IMG/VR virus record: IMGVR_UViG_3300042402_003577
Location: 41,850 to 105,849 of that record
Length of the DNA: 64,000 nucleotides
Reading direction: 5' to 3' (one strand)
DNA from: a virus
Shown: in pieces, positions 31,418 through 39,049 of the stretch
How the letters are laid out: each line of letters starts with the position of its first letter
Position numbering within the stretch: position 1 is the first letter of the stretch
Made by a program: the position numbers and the translations under genes
The notes under the pieces: model-generated
Database searches by the model: none
Told to the model about the DNA's origin: nothing
Seen by the model: the letters and a program-made list of their open reading frames with translations, nothing else

Positions 31418-31705
31418 ATGAGACAAGTAACAAAAGAAAGTATCAACGCATTCAATAACAATTCACAAGGATCATTCGGGGGTAACACTAGAATAGTGGT
31501 AGACAATGAGGCTACAAAATTATACCTATTTGATAATCTAATTGCGGTAAAAGAAAATAACGTACTAAGAATATCAAACGCGGGGTGGGAAAGCAATACC
31601 ACAAAGGAAAGGCTTAACGCACTATCGGGGGTAAACATTGTACAAAAAAAAGGAACGTGGTATTTGAACGGCAATGAGTGGAGCGGTGATTGGATAGCAA
31701 TTTAA
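31418..31705 (+). CDS. Conserved phage protein of unknown function (95 aa)
   Basis: The sequence ANTRIVV-like start, LYLFDNLIAVKENNVLRISN, AGWESNTTKERLNAL and GTWYLNGNEWSGDWI follow a pattern I know from many phages and plasmids (N-T-x-V, then W-x-S-x-T-T-K-E-R-L-N, then W-Y-L-N-G). No function is assigned to it. Possibly a small beta-barrel nucleic-acid-binding protein. Confidence 0.75.
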   Translation: MRQVTKESINAFNNNSQGSFGGNTRIVVDNEATKLYLFDNLIAVKENNVLRISNAGWESNTTKERLNALSGVNIVQKKGTWYLNGNEWSGDWIAI

Positions 31706-31754
31706 GAAAAAAACTAAATATTTAAAAAAATAACAATTAAAAAAATCATAAAAA

Positions 31755-32087
31755 ATGAAAAAAATTAACTTTGCAGAAATTACATTAAGACTAGAACTTT
31801 CGTCAAGAGGCGGAGGAGTAGAAATTGACCTCACTACCTTAGGTTTCAAGGGCGAAAAAATGTCCGCCTATCAAAACTATCTAGGCGGGGGTATGCTGGG
31901 GGCTATAAGCGAGAATAACACAATAAACGCCTATGGAAAGGAGATTACCTCAAAAAAGCAATTAAAACTAGAAAAAATTGCAGAAGAATTGAAACGCTAT
32001 TTTCACAACTTAACGAACCCCGAAGAGGAGGAGTGGGAAAGTGTTTCATACGAACAAAACCAAAACTTACCAACAAGCGCATACTAA
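31755..32087 (+). CDS. Unknown early protein (110 aa)
   Basis: An alpha/beta protein (KKINFAEITLRLELSSRGG; AYQNYLGGGMLGAISEN; EEWESVSYEQNQNLP). The N-terminal part and the YLGGGMLG turn resemble small phage proteins of unknown role. Leader AATTAAAAAAATCATAAAAAATG type. Confidence 0.68.
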   Translation: MKKINFAEITLRLELSSRGGGVEIDLTTLGFKGEKMSAYQNYLGGGMLGAISENNTINAYGKEITSKKQLKLEKIAEELKRYFHNLTNPEEEEWESVSYEQNQNLPTSAY

Positions 32088-32106
32088 CCAATTAAAATTT
32101 AAAAAA

Positions 32107-32382
32107 ATGAGTAAATCATCATTATACACTATCAAAGTAGTAGAAGAAACCATAAACAACTACCATAAAAGGGGTGGAGAAGTTATAGAAGTAGTAGAAG
32201 GTTCCTTAGGCTATGGAACTACAATATGTTTCGGAGAGGGGCTAAAAACCACTATCATCCAGGAAGTTTATTTGAATTCCTGGAGTAGTGGGCACACTAT
32301 TGTAAGCTACAATAAGTGCCCAAAAAAATACGAACTTATGCTAAAAAATTGGGAAGCTAGACAAGAGTTAGAAGAAAATTAA
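32107..32382 (+). CDS. Unknown early protein (91 aa)
   Basis: I take the ATG at 32107, which has the usual A-rich leader; an in-frame GTG at 32041 lies inside the previous gene. Beta-rich product (LYTIKVVEETINNYHKRGGEV, YGTTICFGEGLKTTII). No family recognised. Confidence 0.68.
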   Translation: MSKSSLYTIKVVEETINNYHKRGGEVIEVVEGSLGYGTTICFGEGLKTTIIQEVYLNSWSSGHTIVSYNKCPKKYELMLKNWEARQELEEN

Positions 32383-32405
32383 ATAACCACTAAAAACATA
32401 AAAAA

Positions 32406-32633
32406 ATGAGTAAAGTATCAAGTATCGACAAACTAAGAAATATGGTAGCGTGGGCAAACTACCAGCACGAGGGCTTCAATCAATTATTCAAAAGTATAAG
32501 CCAACTAGAAAAAGCCTATGACTTCTGCCAAAAGAACGGCTATGAATTCCTTGACTTTGAATACATGGAGGGTATGGAGGCAGAGGATGAAGAAAAATGT
32601 ATTGACTTTCTGAAAGCAATAAAAATAATTTAA
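32406..32633 (+). CDS. Small helical protein (75 aa)
   Basis: Helical (KVSSIDKLRNMVAWANYQHEG; LFKSISQLEKAYDFC) with an acidic end. No family recognised. Followed by a TATCTTTG element. Confidence 0.65.
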   Translation: MSKVSSIDKLRNMVAWANYQHEGFNQLFKSISQLEKAYDFCQKNGYEFLDFEYMEGMEAEDEEKCIDFLKAIKII

Positions 32634-32660
32634 TTAACCAACAATTAAGAAAAAAAACTA

Positions 32661-32668
32661 TATCTTTG
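32661..32668 (+). promoter_or_regulatory. Bacteroidota-type -7 element (TATCTTTG)
   Basis: TATCTTTG 36 bases before the start at 32704. It lacks the two upstream repeats of promoters A-C and a -33 TTG, so may be weak or regulated otherwise. Confidence 0.5.
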
Positions 32669-32703
32669 TATAAAATTTAATTAACCAATAAAATTCATAA
32701 AAA

Positions 32704-32967
32704 ATGACAAAAGAACAATTAAAAGCGGGAGACAAAGTAAAGGCAATAAACCCATGCCTTATGAGAACTACTAAGGTAGAAACCCTAACTATCGGAAAGG
32801 AATATGAGATATTAGCTATTGAACTAGATGAGGACAAGGACTACATATCAAGAATACTTAATGAAGAATATGAGGAAGAATATAGTATCTTGATAATAGA
32901 TGACCAAGGAGAAGAGCACCTCTTCCCGATTGAAGACTTAGAAACCTATTTTGACGTAGAAATTTAA
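32704..32967 (+). CDS. Small SH3-like barrel protein (87 aa)
   Basis: LKAGDKVKAINPCLMRTTKVETLTIGKEYEI...YSILIIDDQGEEHLFPIEDLETYF: the pattern of strands with K-x-G-D-K-V, T-x-G-K-x-Y and D-D-x-G-x-x-H-x-F/Y is typical of small SH3-like barrels widespread in phages. Role unknown; nucleic-acid or protein binding is usual for the fold. Confidence 0.7.
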   Translation: MTKEQLKAGDKVKAINPCLMRTTKVETLTIGKEYEILAIELDEDKDYISRILNEEYEEEYSILIIDDQGEEHLFPIEDLETYFDVEI

Positions 32968-32994
32968 CTTATAAACCAATAAAATTCATAAAAA

Positions 32995-33180
32995 ATGAAA
33001 AACGTAAAAGAATTAAACAAAAACGAACTAGATCAATTAAAGTGGAACTATTTTTATGACGAGGAAGTAGTCCAAAACAAGTATGACTATCCGCATGAAA
33101 TATCTGATGAGGTTATCTTTGCTCATTACGAGCATGTAAGTTTTGTAGAGGAGGACTTTTTTTGCAATGTTAACCAATAA
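32995..33180 (+). CDS. Small acidic protein (61 aa)
   Basis: Acidic, partly helical peptide (NKNELDQLKWNYFYDEEVVQ). Similar short proteins with L-x-x-L-K-x-x-Y/Y-x-x are common in Bacteroidota phages. Function unknown. Confidence 0.62.
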   Translation: MKNVKELNKNELDQLKWNYFYDEEVVQNKYDYPHEISDEVIFAHYEHVSFVEEDFFCNVNQ

Positions 33181-33192
33181 AAATTTAAACAA

Positions 33193-33345
33193 ATGAGAAT
33201 TCAAGCAATAAGAAAAAAACTAAAAAAGCACGGATATTTTGTCACGTTCTGTTTAAGCGGGAAATATATAGCAAGCAAGAACCAGCGAACCTATATATCC
33301 AAGACTTTGAATGGTATTTATAACCAAGTTTTTCGCAAACTTTAA
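33193..33345 (+). CDS. Small basic protein (50 aa)
   Basis: Not long enough for many gene finders, but it has an ATG behind TTTAAACAA and fills the gap between two genes. Very basic (RIQAIRKKLKKHGYFVTFCL, ending QVFRKL). Possibly nucleic-acid binding. Confidence 0.6.
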   Translation: MRIQAIRKKLKKHGYFVTFCLSGKYIASKNQRTYISKTLNGIYNQVFRKL

Positions 33346-33378
33346 AAGCTATTAAATTCACAAATTAAAACTAAAAAA

Positions 33379-33657
33379 ATGAGAATGACAAAGGACTATA
33401 TACAAGGTTATTGCGATTCTATTATTCAAATGAATGAGGGTCTAGACTACTGCTTGAAAGTAAAAGCAAACGTACATATAACTTTCTTTGATACTATGGA
33501 TATTACTATAAATTGGGTAGAAAGCTATGACCCAGTAACAAATGAGGAAATTGGAGGGTATATGGTATTTTCAGATAGAAAAGATATTCAATCTTTGGGC
33601 TTTGACCTATCCAGCTTCCTTAATGACCAACTTTCAAAAATAAAACTAACGAAATGA
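33379..33657 (+). CDS. Unknown early protein (92 aa)
   Basis: Alpha/beta protein (TKDYIQGYCDSIIQMNEGL; VHITFFDTMDITINWVESY). It overlaps the next start by four bases (ATGA). No family recognised. Confidence 0.65.
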   Translation: MRMTKDYIQGYCDSIIQMNEGLDYCLKVKANVHITFFDTMDITINWVESYDPVTNEEIGGYMVFSDRKDIQSLGFDLSSFLNDQLSKIKLTK

Positions 33658-33974
33658 TATACGAAAAAATTTTAAACATAAAAGATATAATAGCTACAAA
33701 TTTCCTTACATTTGACGAGCAAATGGTTCCAGCATTAACCTTTGTCAATCCAAGCAAATACGATGAGAATATCCAAGAGTTTGACAACGTCTGTAAAAAA
33801 ATAAACGATTCATTGAAATACGAAATTATTTGTGTGGATTCAGATAGTTTTGGAATGAAGTATAAATACGAAATAAAGCCCAATTACTACTACCTTAATG
33901 ATAAAATTGCTTTTGTATCTAAGGAGTGGTCAATAGAGGAAATGGTAGGTATTATAGAGGAAATAAATAAGTAA
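33654..33974 (+). CDS. Unknown early protein (106 aa)
   Basis: A mixed protein with DEQMVPALTFVNPSKYDENI and a helical end (EWSIEEMVGIIEEINK). Translationally coupled to the gene before it. No family recognised. Confidence 0.65.
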   Translation: MIYEKILNIKDIIATNFLTFDEQMVPALTFVNPSKYDENIQEFDNVCKKINDSLKYEIICVDSDSFGMKYKYEIKPNYYYLNDKIAFVSKEWSIEEMVGIIEEINK

Positions 33975-33992
33975 CAATTAAACCATAAAAAA

Positions 33993-34133
33993 ATGATAGA
34001 AGCACTAAAAGAAACATTCGGGGAAGCACTACCCTTTGTATCAATTATATTATTGGTATTTATATGGGTGGCAGGGTGCCTACTAATTGAAGACAAAATT
34101 TCAAACCTTTTTAAAAATTGCAACAAAACTTAA
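33993..34133 (+). CDS. Tiny membrane protein (46 aa)
   Basis: ATG behind the A-rich leader; one hydrophobic span at about residues 13-32 (LPFVSIILLVFIWVAGCLL). The last codons are part of the first 21-bp-spaced promoter repeat (TTGCAACAAAACTTA), so coding and control DNA overlap. Confidence 0.6.
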   Translation: MIEALKETFGEALPFVSIILLVFIWVAGCLLIEDKISNLFKNCNKT

Positions 34134-34184
34134 TAAAATTGCAACAAAATTGATAACTTTGGGGTACAACCTACCCTATCTTTG
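34118..34184 (+). promoter_or_regulatory. Right-arm promoter B with two 21-bp-spaced direct repeats
   Basis: TTGCAACAAAACTTA at 34118 and TTGCAACAAAATTGA at 34139, then TATCTTTG at 34177-34184. Here a TTG also lies 16 bases before the -7 element. Same layout as promoters at 30229 and 38593. Confidence 0.78.
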
Positions 34185-34217
34185 CAGAACAATTTATAAC
34201 AATTAAAATCATAAAAA

Positions 34218-34475
34218 ATGACAAACATTACAACAAAACAAGAAGAACAAGTAGAACAAGCAAAACAAATACTTAAAGACGCTGGATATTTTACAGACAA
34301 TCTTTGGCATGTGGAAGACGTTAAGTCTAAATTTAATTGCACTGACGAAGAAGCTCAGAGTGTGCTATATAGTGCATTGACCAATGAAGCTACAATGGAG
34401 CAAATATGGTTCAGTATTAGAGAGTTTGGAGAAATGGAAGGATTAGAGGAAAATCTTGATGAATTAAACAATTAA
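34218..34475 (+). CDS. Small helical protein (85 aa)
   Basis: First gene behind promoter B. QAKQILKDAGYFTDNLWHVED then EAQSVLYSALTNEATMEQIWFSI: helical with a UBA-like first part and a pattern I have seen in Bacteroidota phage proteins without function. Confidence 0.7.
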   Translation: MTNITTKQEEQVEQAKQILKDAGYFTDNLWHVEDVKSKFNCTDEEAQSVLYSALTNEATMEQIWFSIREFGEMEGLEENLDELNN

Positions 34476-34485
34476 AATCAAACCA

Positions 34486-34803
34486 ATGACAACAACAGAA
34501 AATAACAAATTATTAGCAGAGTTTATGGGGGTGCGTCATACCGATGATAGCAAATACCTAGAAACCTTAAAAGAAATGAAGTCAAATGGATTATACTTCG
34601 AGCAAGGGTATATGACTAGTGAACTACACTACTACACCGATTGGAATTGGCTTATGGAAGTAGTAGAAAAGATATTAGATATTTCTTTAAACTTAGATAC
34701 TATGGAAATGTATTATAATATAACAGATAGTATTCCAAGAATAGATCATACATATAATGCTTGTGTAGAATTTGTACAATGGTATAACGAACAAAATAAA
34801 TAA
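34486..34803 (+). CDS. ENNKLLAEFMG family paralogue 1 (105 aa)
   Basis: One of three related proteins in this arm. All begin T-E-N-N-K-L-hydrophobic-A-E-F-hydrophobic-G, have Y/D-T-D-W-N-W-L-hydrophobic-E-V-V-x-K in the middle and end YNACVEFVQWYNE-like. The family is common in Bacteroidota and their phages, with no function known to me. The Trp-rich W-N-W-L helix may be an interaction face. Confidence 0.75.
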   Translation: MTTTENNKLLAEFMGVRHTDDSKYLETLKEMKSNGLYFEQGYMTSELHYYTDWNWLMEVVEKILDISLNLDTMEMYYNITDSIPRIDHTYNACVEFVQWYNEQNK

Positions 34804-34825
34804 TTAACATTAAAAATCATAAAAA

Positions 34826-35185
34826 ATGAACACAACAGAAAATAACAAATTGATAGCTGAATTTATGGGGTTTAAATTACAACAAGACCCCAATGAAAGG
34901 TGGTTTGGGCAATACTTTACTACTCCAAATGATGTATGGGCAAATAGAATTGAACTTCTGCATTTTGACACAGATTGGAATTGGCTTATGGAAGTAGTGG
35001 AAAAGATTGAGGATATTGAAACCATAGATGTAGATATTCTTACAAATGGTACGAGAATATATGAATGGAGAAGTGGGGGCAGAGTTATTGCAGATAATTG
35101 TGCAAATATTTCTTTTGATAAAAAGATAGAACATACATACGATTCTGTGGTAGAATTTGTACAATGGTATAATAAAAATAAATAA
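34826..35185 (+). CDS. ENNKLLAEFMG family paralogue 2 (119 aa)
   Basis: Same outline as its neighbour (TENNKLIAEFMG, DTDWNWLMEVVEKIEDI, YDSVVEFVQWYN) with a longer middle segment. Adjacent to paralogue 1, so probably a tandem duplication that diverged. Confidence 0.75.
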   Translation: MNTTENNKLIAEFMGFKLQQDPNERWFGQYFTTPNDVWANRIELLHFDTDWNWLMEVVEKIEDIETIDVDILTNGTRIYEWRSGGRVIADNCANISFDKKIEHTYDSVVEFVQWYNKNK

Positions 35186-35207
35186 TTAACACTAAAAATC
35201 ATAAAAA

Positions 35208-35627
35208 ATGACAAAAATAGAATTAAACGTAGGATTAAAAATAGGTACTTTAGGTATTCTAGACTTTAACAAAACAAAGGCAAGGATTCTTGAATTATAT
35301 AGTAGCCTACAGGCTGATGATTCAGAGATTTATTTTCAGTATCAAGAGGGAAAGTATCTAAGCGATGGAATAACACAGACAGAACCTACTATGGTGGTGG
35401 AGTTATTTGTAGCTTATAGGGAAGATATTGCAGAAGCATTATTAAACACAACAAAGATACTTTGCAAGGAGACTTTTCAAGAGTGCATAGCGTTATTTAT
35501 AACCTTTCTACATTCAGACCCTAAAGGAGTGCTGGTATACAATGAAAATTATAGAGGTACTTTCCAAGACTTTGATATGCAGTATTTTTTACCATACAAA
35601 AGCCATGTTATCCAATATAACTATTAA
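35208..35627 (+). CDS. Unknown early protein (139 aa)
   Basis: Beta-rich start (KIELNVGLKIGTLGILDFNKT), helical middle, acidic stretch. Many small conserved aromatic residues at the end (DMQYFLPYKSHVIQYNY). The MTKIELNVGL start is a known pattern in phage proteins of unknown function. Confidence 0.68.
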   Translation: MTKIELNVGLKIGTLGILDFNKTKARILELYSSLQADDSEIYFQYQEGKYLSDGITQTEPTMVVELFVAYREDIAEALLNTTKILCKETFQECIALFITFLHSDPKGVLVYNENYRGTFQDFDMQYFLPYKSHVIQYNY

Positions 35628-35664
35628 CCAAAAGAACTTAATATAGCAAAAATTTAAACAATAT

Positions 35665-35997
35665 ATGAAAAAAGAAGAATTTAAAATAGCAGTTCAAAAT
35701 TCAACCTCTATGGTTTGGATGAATATGGTAGACGAACAACTATATAGAATTGTAGGAGTAAATAAAAGCACTTTTGACGATGAAAATTGGAGTGATAAAC
35801 CTATCCATATTCTTTATGTAGTAGAAGAAGAGTCTGGCTTATCCGTCACCATAAAAGATGAGAATGTTTTTCTTTGTGAAATATCACTAGCTAAAAAATC
35901 TTCCCATAAGACTAGAAGGAGATCTGTGTTGAATAAAGAAACAGCCAAAACAGATGAAAGTATTGCTCCTAGTTCAAATAAAATTTCTAACAATTAA
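35665..35997 (+). CDS. Unknown protein with basic tail (110 aa)
   Basis: N-terminal 75 residues alpha/beta (EEFKIAVQNSTSMVWMNMV), then a Ser/Lys/Arg-rich disordered tail (KKSSHKTRRRSVLNKETAK) suited to nucleic-acid contact. No family recognised. Confidence 0.65.
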   Translation: MKKEEFKIAVQNSTSMVWMNMVDEQLYRIVGVNKSTFDDENWSDKPIHILYVVEEESGLSVTIKDENVFLCEISLAKKSSHKTRRRSVLNKETAKTDESIAPSSNKISNN

Positions 35998-36008
35998 AAT
36001 CATAAAAA

Positions 36009-36188
36009 ATGGAAAAAAGAAATTTAGTTTTAAAAGCAGTTATGGAATATTGCAATGGTTTAGTTCCATTAAGAGTGGCTATGCAAGAAGACATGGATAC
36101 CCTTTTAGTTAACCTTGAAGATATATTATCCGAGCATAACATTACAGAGGAAGAAATAGAAGATATAATTATAGACTTAGTTAAATAA
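36009..36188 (+). CDS. Small acidic helical protein (59 aa)
   Basis: Encodes MEKRNLVLKAVMEYC... and ends EEIEDIIIDLVK, behind the standard CAATTAAAATCATAAAAAATG-type leader. Two helices likely. Function unknown. Confidence 0.65.
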   Translation: MEKRNLVLKAVMEYCNGLVPLRVAMQEDMDTLLVNLEDILSEHNITEEEIEDIIIDLVK

Positions 36189-36194
36189 AAAAAT

Positions 36195-36545
36195 ATGAAA
36201 AACATTAAAGAAAAATTTGAAGCATTAAAAAACAAAATGGAATTATATGACTTGTTTCAGCACGATGATGAAGTAGGTCAAGCACTTATTGAACTCGAAA
36301 GAGAAATCCTAAGCCCCGAGTATGTATATAATATTGCCTTTGGGAGTTCATTGTGTAAGTCTATTGATGAATACGATTACGCAGAATGTGCTAGACTGAT
36401 TGAAGCAAATAATGGAGATATTATAGGCTATAATAGATTAGAGGATGACGTTGAAGAATTATTACAACATTCAGTTAGTGCAGGGGAGTATTTTATTGTA
36501 GACAATGAAGAATTGAAAAAAATTAACTTATTATTAAACAATTAA
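36195..36545 (+). CDS. Unknown early protein (116 aa)
   Basis: Helical acidic protein (EKFEALKNKMELYDLFQHDDE; SIDEYDYAECARLIEANNGD; VEELLQHSVSAGEYFIVD). No family recognised. Confidence 0.66.
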   Translation: MKNIKEKFEALKNKMELYDLFQHDDEVGQALIELEREILSPEYVYNIAFGSSLCKSIDEYDYAECARLIEANNGDIIGYNRLEDDVEELLQHSVSAGEYFIVDNEELKKINLLLNN

Positions 36546-36557
36546 AAATCATAAAAA

Positions 36558-36851
36558 ATGACAAGAACAGAAAATAACAAATTATTGGCCGAATTTTTAG
36601 GCTACACACAACCACATCCCGATTATCCTCACACAACGTATTGGTACAAAGAAGGAGAGGCACCTTTAACTATGCTATCCTTTGACACCGATTGGAATTG
36701 GTTAGTGGAAGTAGTAAAAAAATGCTACCTATTAGACACATCTACAGGAGCACATTACGAAGCTATTTATTACTCCTTTGCTGACTTAGATATTAAAAAG
36801 ACTTACAACGCTTGTGTAGAGTTTGTAAAACATTATAACGAAAAAAAATAA
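36558..36851 (+). CDS. ENNKLLAEFMG family paralogue 3 (97 aa)
   Basis: TENNKLLAEFLGY, FDTDWNWLVEVVKKC and YNACVEFVKHYNE mark the third copy of the family found at 34486 and 34826. It is separated from them by four other genes. Confidence 0.75.
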   Translation: MTRTENNKLLAEFLGYTQPHPDYPHTTYWYKEGEAPLTMLSFDTDWNWLVEVVKKCYLLDTSTGAHYEAIYYSFADLDIKKTYNACVEFVKHYNEKK

Positions 36852-36877
36852 ATAATTAACATTAAAAATCATAAAAA

Positions 36878-37456
36878 ATGCACAAATTAGTAAAAAACGC
36901 AGATTATACCTTACAAGAAACAAATGTAGGGGAATTACCAAAAAATATGGGTTACTCCAATAATGGGGGTTATACCATGGATAGGTCAGAGTATCATTAT
37001 CTATTGGAAATGCAAAATAAGTTTGCCCAGCAGACCGAAAATGGTATTATTATCCACGATATAGCAGAGCCTATGGCTACCAATATCAAAGAATATTCTT
37101 ATTTAATTAAGAAGACCGAAAAAACTATTGAATTATTAGAAAAAATAATTGATGGCATAGAAAAATACCCTTCTTTGGAAAGATGTAATACCATAGTGTA
37201 TTATAAAGAGACTGGTATTTCTGTAGGAGTGGACAAAGAAAAAAAACCCTTTTTGCAAATTGTATCAGAGCCTACCCAATTTACAAGTGAGAAAGCAGAA
37301 GAAATTTGTACAAAAGTTACAAACGGACACGGAGATCATCCTATAATGGGTAGCAAACTACAATATAGTGAGGATTTTTTGGCACTATGTAAAAAAGATT
37401 TATCAAATTTTCATCTAATTAAAAAAGCAATTATAAATAATGTGGTATGTTATTAG
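36878..37456 (+). CDS. Unknown protein with YTMDRSEYHYLLE module (192 aa)
   Basis: Residues 19-62 repeat the domain of the 55-aa protein at 31179-31346. A helical middle (KKTEKTIELLEKIIDGIEKY) and a C-terminal part with KVTNGHGDHPIMGS and LALCKKDLSNFHLIKK follow. Function unknown. It is the largest protein in this stretch of small genes. Confidence 0.7.
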   Translation: MHKLVKNADYTLQETNVGELPKNMGYSNNGGYTMDRSEYHYLLEMQNKFAQQTENGIIIHDIAEPMATNIKEYSYLIKKTEKTIELLEKIIDGIEKYPSLERCNTIVYYKETGISVGVDKEKKPFLQIVSEPTQFTSEKAEEICTKVTNGHGDHPIMGSKLQYSEDFLALCKKDLSNFHLIKKAIINNVVCY

Positions 37457-37518
37457 GCTTATGTATGATATTCATTATATTCTTGATAGCTTGTATATTC
37501 TCCAAGCTATCAAAATAG
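37447..37518 (+). CDS. Tiny hydrophobic peptide frame (23 aa)
   Basis: Overlaps the end of the previous gene; encodes one hydrophobic helix (MLLGLCMIFIIFLIACIF) with a short basic end. Could be a membrane micropeptide; coding status unproven. The rest of the gap to 37615 holds only a 14-codon frame (37550) and AT-rich DNA. Confidence 0.3.
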   Translation: MLLGLCMIFIIFLIACIFSKLSK

Positions 37519-37615
37519 TGAGAAAAAATTTAAACAAATTAAAGAAAAAATGATGGTATTTTCCATAAACCCTTTTTGGATTTACATATCATAATTATTA
37601 ACCAAAAAAAACAAT

Positions 37616-37915
37616 ATGAAAAAACAATTTATAGATTACAATAGCAATATTGAAAAGATTAGAACCAGTATTTTGAAAGAATGCTCTGAAATTATGAAGG
37701 AGGATAGTAGAATCCTTGTAAGTGAAGAGGATGAAGTATCCATAATAGTAATAGGAGACTGCTATTCCCCCGAAGTAGTAGTGGAGATAGAGAAGCGGGG
37801 AGAGGCCATTATTATTTTAACCGAGGATGAGGTAGAGTCAAACCTAGCCGATCTAGAAACCGATGATATGGTGGCAATTTACGAATATATTTATTCCATA
37901 TTTATAACTAAATAA
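37616..37915 (+). CDS. Unknown acidic protein (99 aa)
   Basis: Alpha/beta with DEVSIIVIGDCYSPEVVVEIEKRG in the centre and an acidic end (LADLETDDMVAIYEY). No family recognised. Confidence 0.65.
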   Translation: MKKQFIDYNSNIEKIRTSILKECSEIMKEDSRILVSEEDEVSIIVIGDCYSPEVVVEIEKRGEAIIILTEDEVESNLADLETDDMVAIYEYIYSIFITK

Positions 37916-37927
37916 TAAATTAAAATT

Positions 37928-38140
37928 ATGAATCAAGAATTAGCAAGAGTAGTTGGCTACATAATGTACAACCAATTATTAGAAGAAAAAATAAATGGTA
38001 GCTTTTTTCAACAAATAGATCTGGCTATCACGATTGCAGAAAAATTTATTTTCATATATCCCGAAGACCATAAATGGGAAGACGAGGATTTAGATTGGGA
38101 TGAATCTATTGAGAAATTTGTAACAACATATATTAACTAA
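37928..38140 (+). CDS. Small helical protein (70 aa)
   Basis: Helical (LARVVGYIMYNQLLEEK; DLAITIAEKFIFIYPED) with an acidic Trp-containing end (WEDEDLDWDESIEKF). No family recognised. Confidence 0.63.
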   Translation: MNQELARVVGYIMYNQLLEEKINGSFFQQIDLAITIAEKFIFIYPEDHKWEDEDLDWDESIEKFVTTYIN

Positions 38141-38157
38141 AAATAAAATAAATAAAA

Positions 38158-38388
38158 ATGACAACTAAAATATTAACAGACGGAAACACAAATGTAATTC
38201 AATTAGGTAACTATGTATTCATCCAGCATAAAAAAAGAGTGGTGCATTGTGAACCCAAAGCATCTTTCAACTTTAATGGATTTGTAGAGGTTAATGGCCT
38301 TGACACCGAGCATTTTTCAAATAAATGCCAAGCATACCTATTAAAATTCCAAGAGGAAGATATTTATAACGCTATTTTCAACAAATAA
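38158..38388 (+). CDS. Small beta-rich protein (76 aa)
   Basis: Strands TKILTDGNTNVIQLGNYVFI and HKKRVVHCEPK; possibly a small barrel. No family recognised. Confidence 0.63.
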   Translation: MTTKILTDGNTNVIQLGNYVFIQHKKRVVHCEPKASFNFNGFVEVNGLDTEHFSNKCQAYLLKFQEEDIYNAIFNK

Positions 38389-38396
38389 TAAACTCT

Positions 38397-38591
38397 ATGC
38401 TTAAATTTATATTAAAAAAGTTTGGATTCAGACTAATAGAAGAAAAAACATATAAGGCAGTTAAACGATCTCTTACATATTGCTATGCAAGTATAAACTT
38501 TGAATATAAAGGCCTAAGTACCTTTGAAAAAAAGATTCTGAGCAGGTCTGACTTTAAAGAATTGACAAAAATTGCAAAAGACGTAGAATAA
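38397..38591 (+). CDS. Small basic protein (64 aa)
   Basis: Basic helical protein (KFILKKFGFRLIEEKTYKAVKR). Ends two bases before promoter C. Confidence 0.62.
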   Translation: MLKFILKKFGFRLIEEKTYKAVKRSLTYCYASINFEYKGLSTFEKKILSRSDFKELTKIAKDVE

Positions 38592-38592
38592 A

Positions 38593-38660
38593 TTTCAACA
38601 AAAATTAAAGTAATTGCAACAAAATTGATACCTGATACCTTTAAACTAGTACTATCTTTG
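38593..38660 (+). promoter_or_regulatory. Right-arm promoter C with two 21-bp-spaced direct repeats
   Basis: TTTCAACAAAAATTA at 38593 and TTGCAACAAAATTGA at 38614, then TATCTTTG at 38653-38660. Third copy of the module at 30229 and 34118. Confidence 0.78.
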
Positions 38661-38685
38661 CACTATAATTATTAAACTAAAAAAA

Positions 38686-39012
38686 ATGAATAAAGTAACA
38701 ATAAACATTCCATTAGATACTACAAAATTAGATGCCACTTCTGTTTCTGAAAAACTAATAGCTAATTCTAACTTTGATGTAAAAAGATTCACAATTAAAA
38801 ATAATGTATATAGAAAAACTTTCTCTTCTATGTTTGTTGCAGAACTTTTAGTAATAGATCCTAAATTTGATACCATACTAGAAGATGTGCAGGCCGATTA
38901 TATTCTGGTGGCAGAAAGTGAAGATGGATCTTATACTTTGTCTTTAAATAAAGAAAAAGGTATCAAGGCATCAGATTGTGATATAAATAAATTTTATTAT
39001 TTATTAGATTAA
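38686..39012 (+). CDS. Unknown protein, first gene after promoter C (108 aa)
   Basis: Alpha/beta protein (KVTINIPLDTTKLDATSVSE; FSSMFVAELLVIDPKFD; DYILVAESEDGSYTLSL). No family recognised. Confidence 0.68.
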   Translation: MNKVTINIPLDTTKLDATSVSEKLIANSNFDVKRFTIKNNVYRKTFSSMFVAELLVIDPKFDTILEDVQADYILVAESEDGSYTLSLNKEKGIKASDCDINKFYYLLD

Positions 39013-39049
39013 AAATTATTTAATATACCCCTAAAAAAATACAAGAATT

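Noticed and set aside
30300-38700. CRISPR array suspected from the repeated AT-rich strings
   Set aside because: The repeats are leaders of protein genes with unequal spacing and no short spacers; no cas genes are present.
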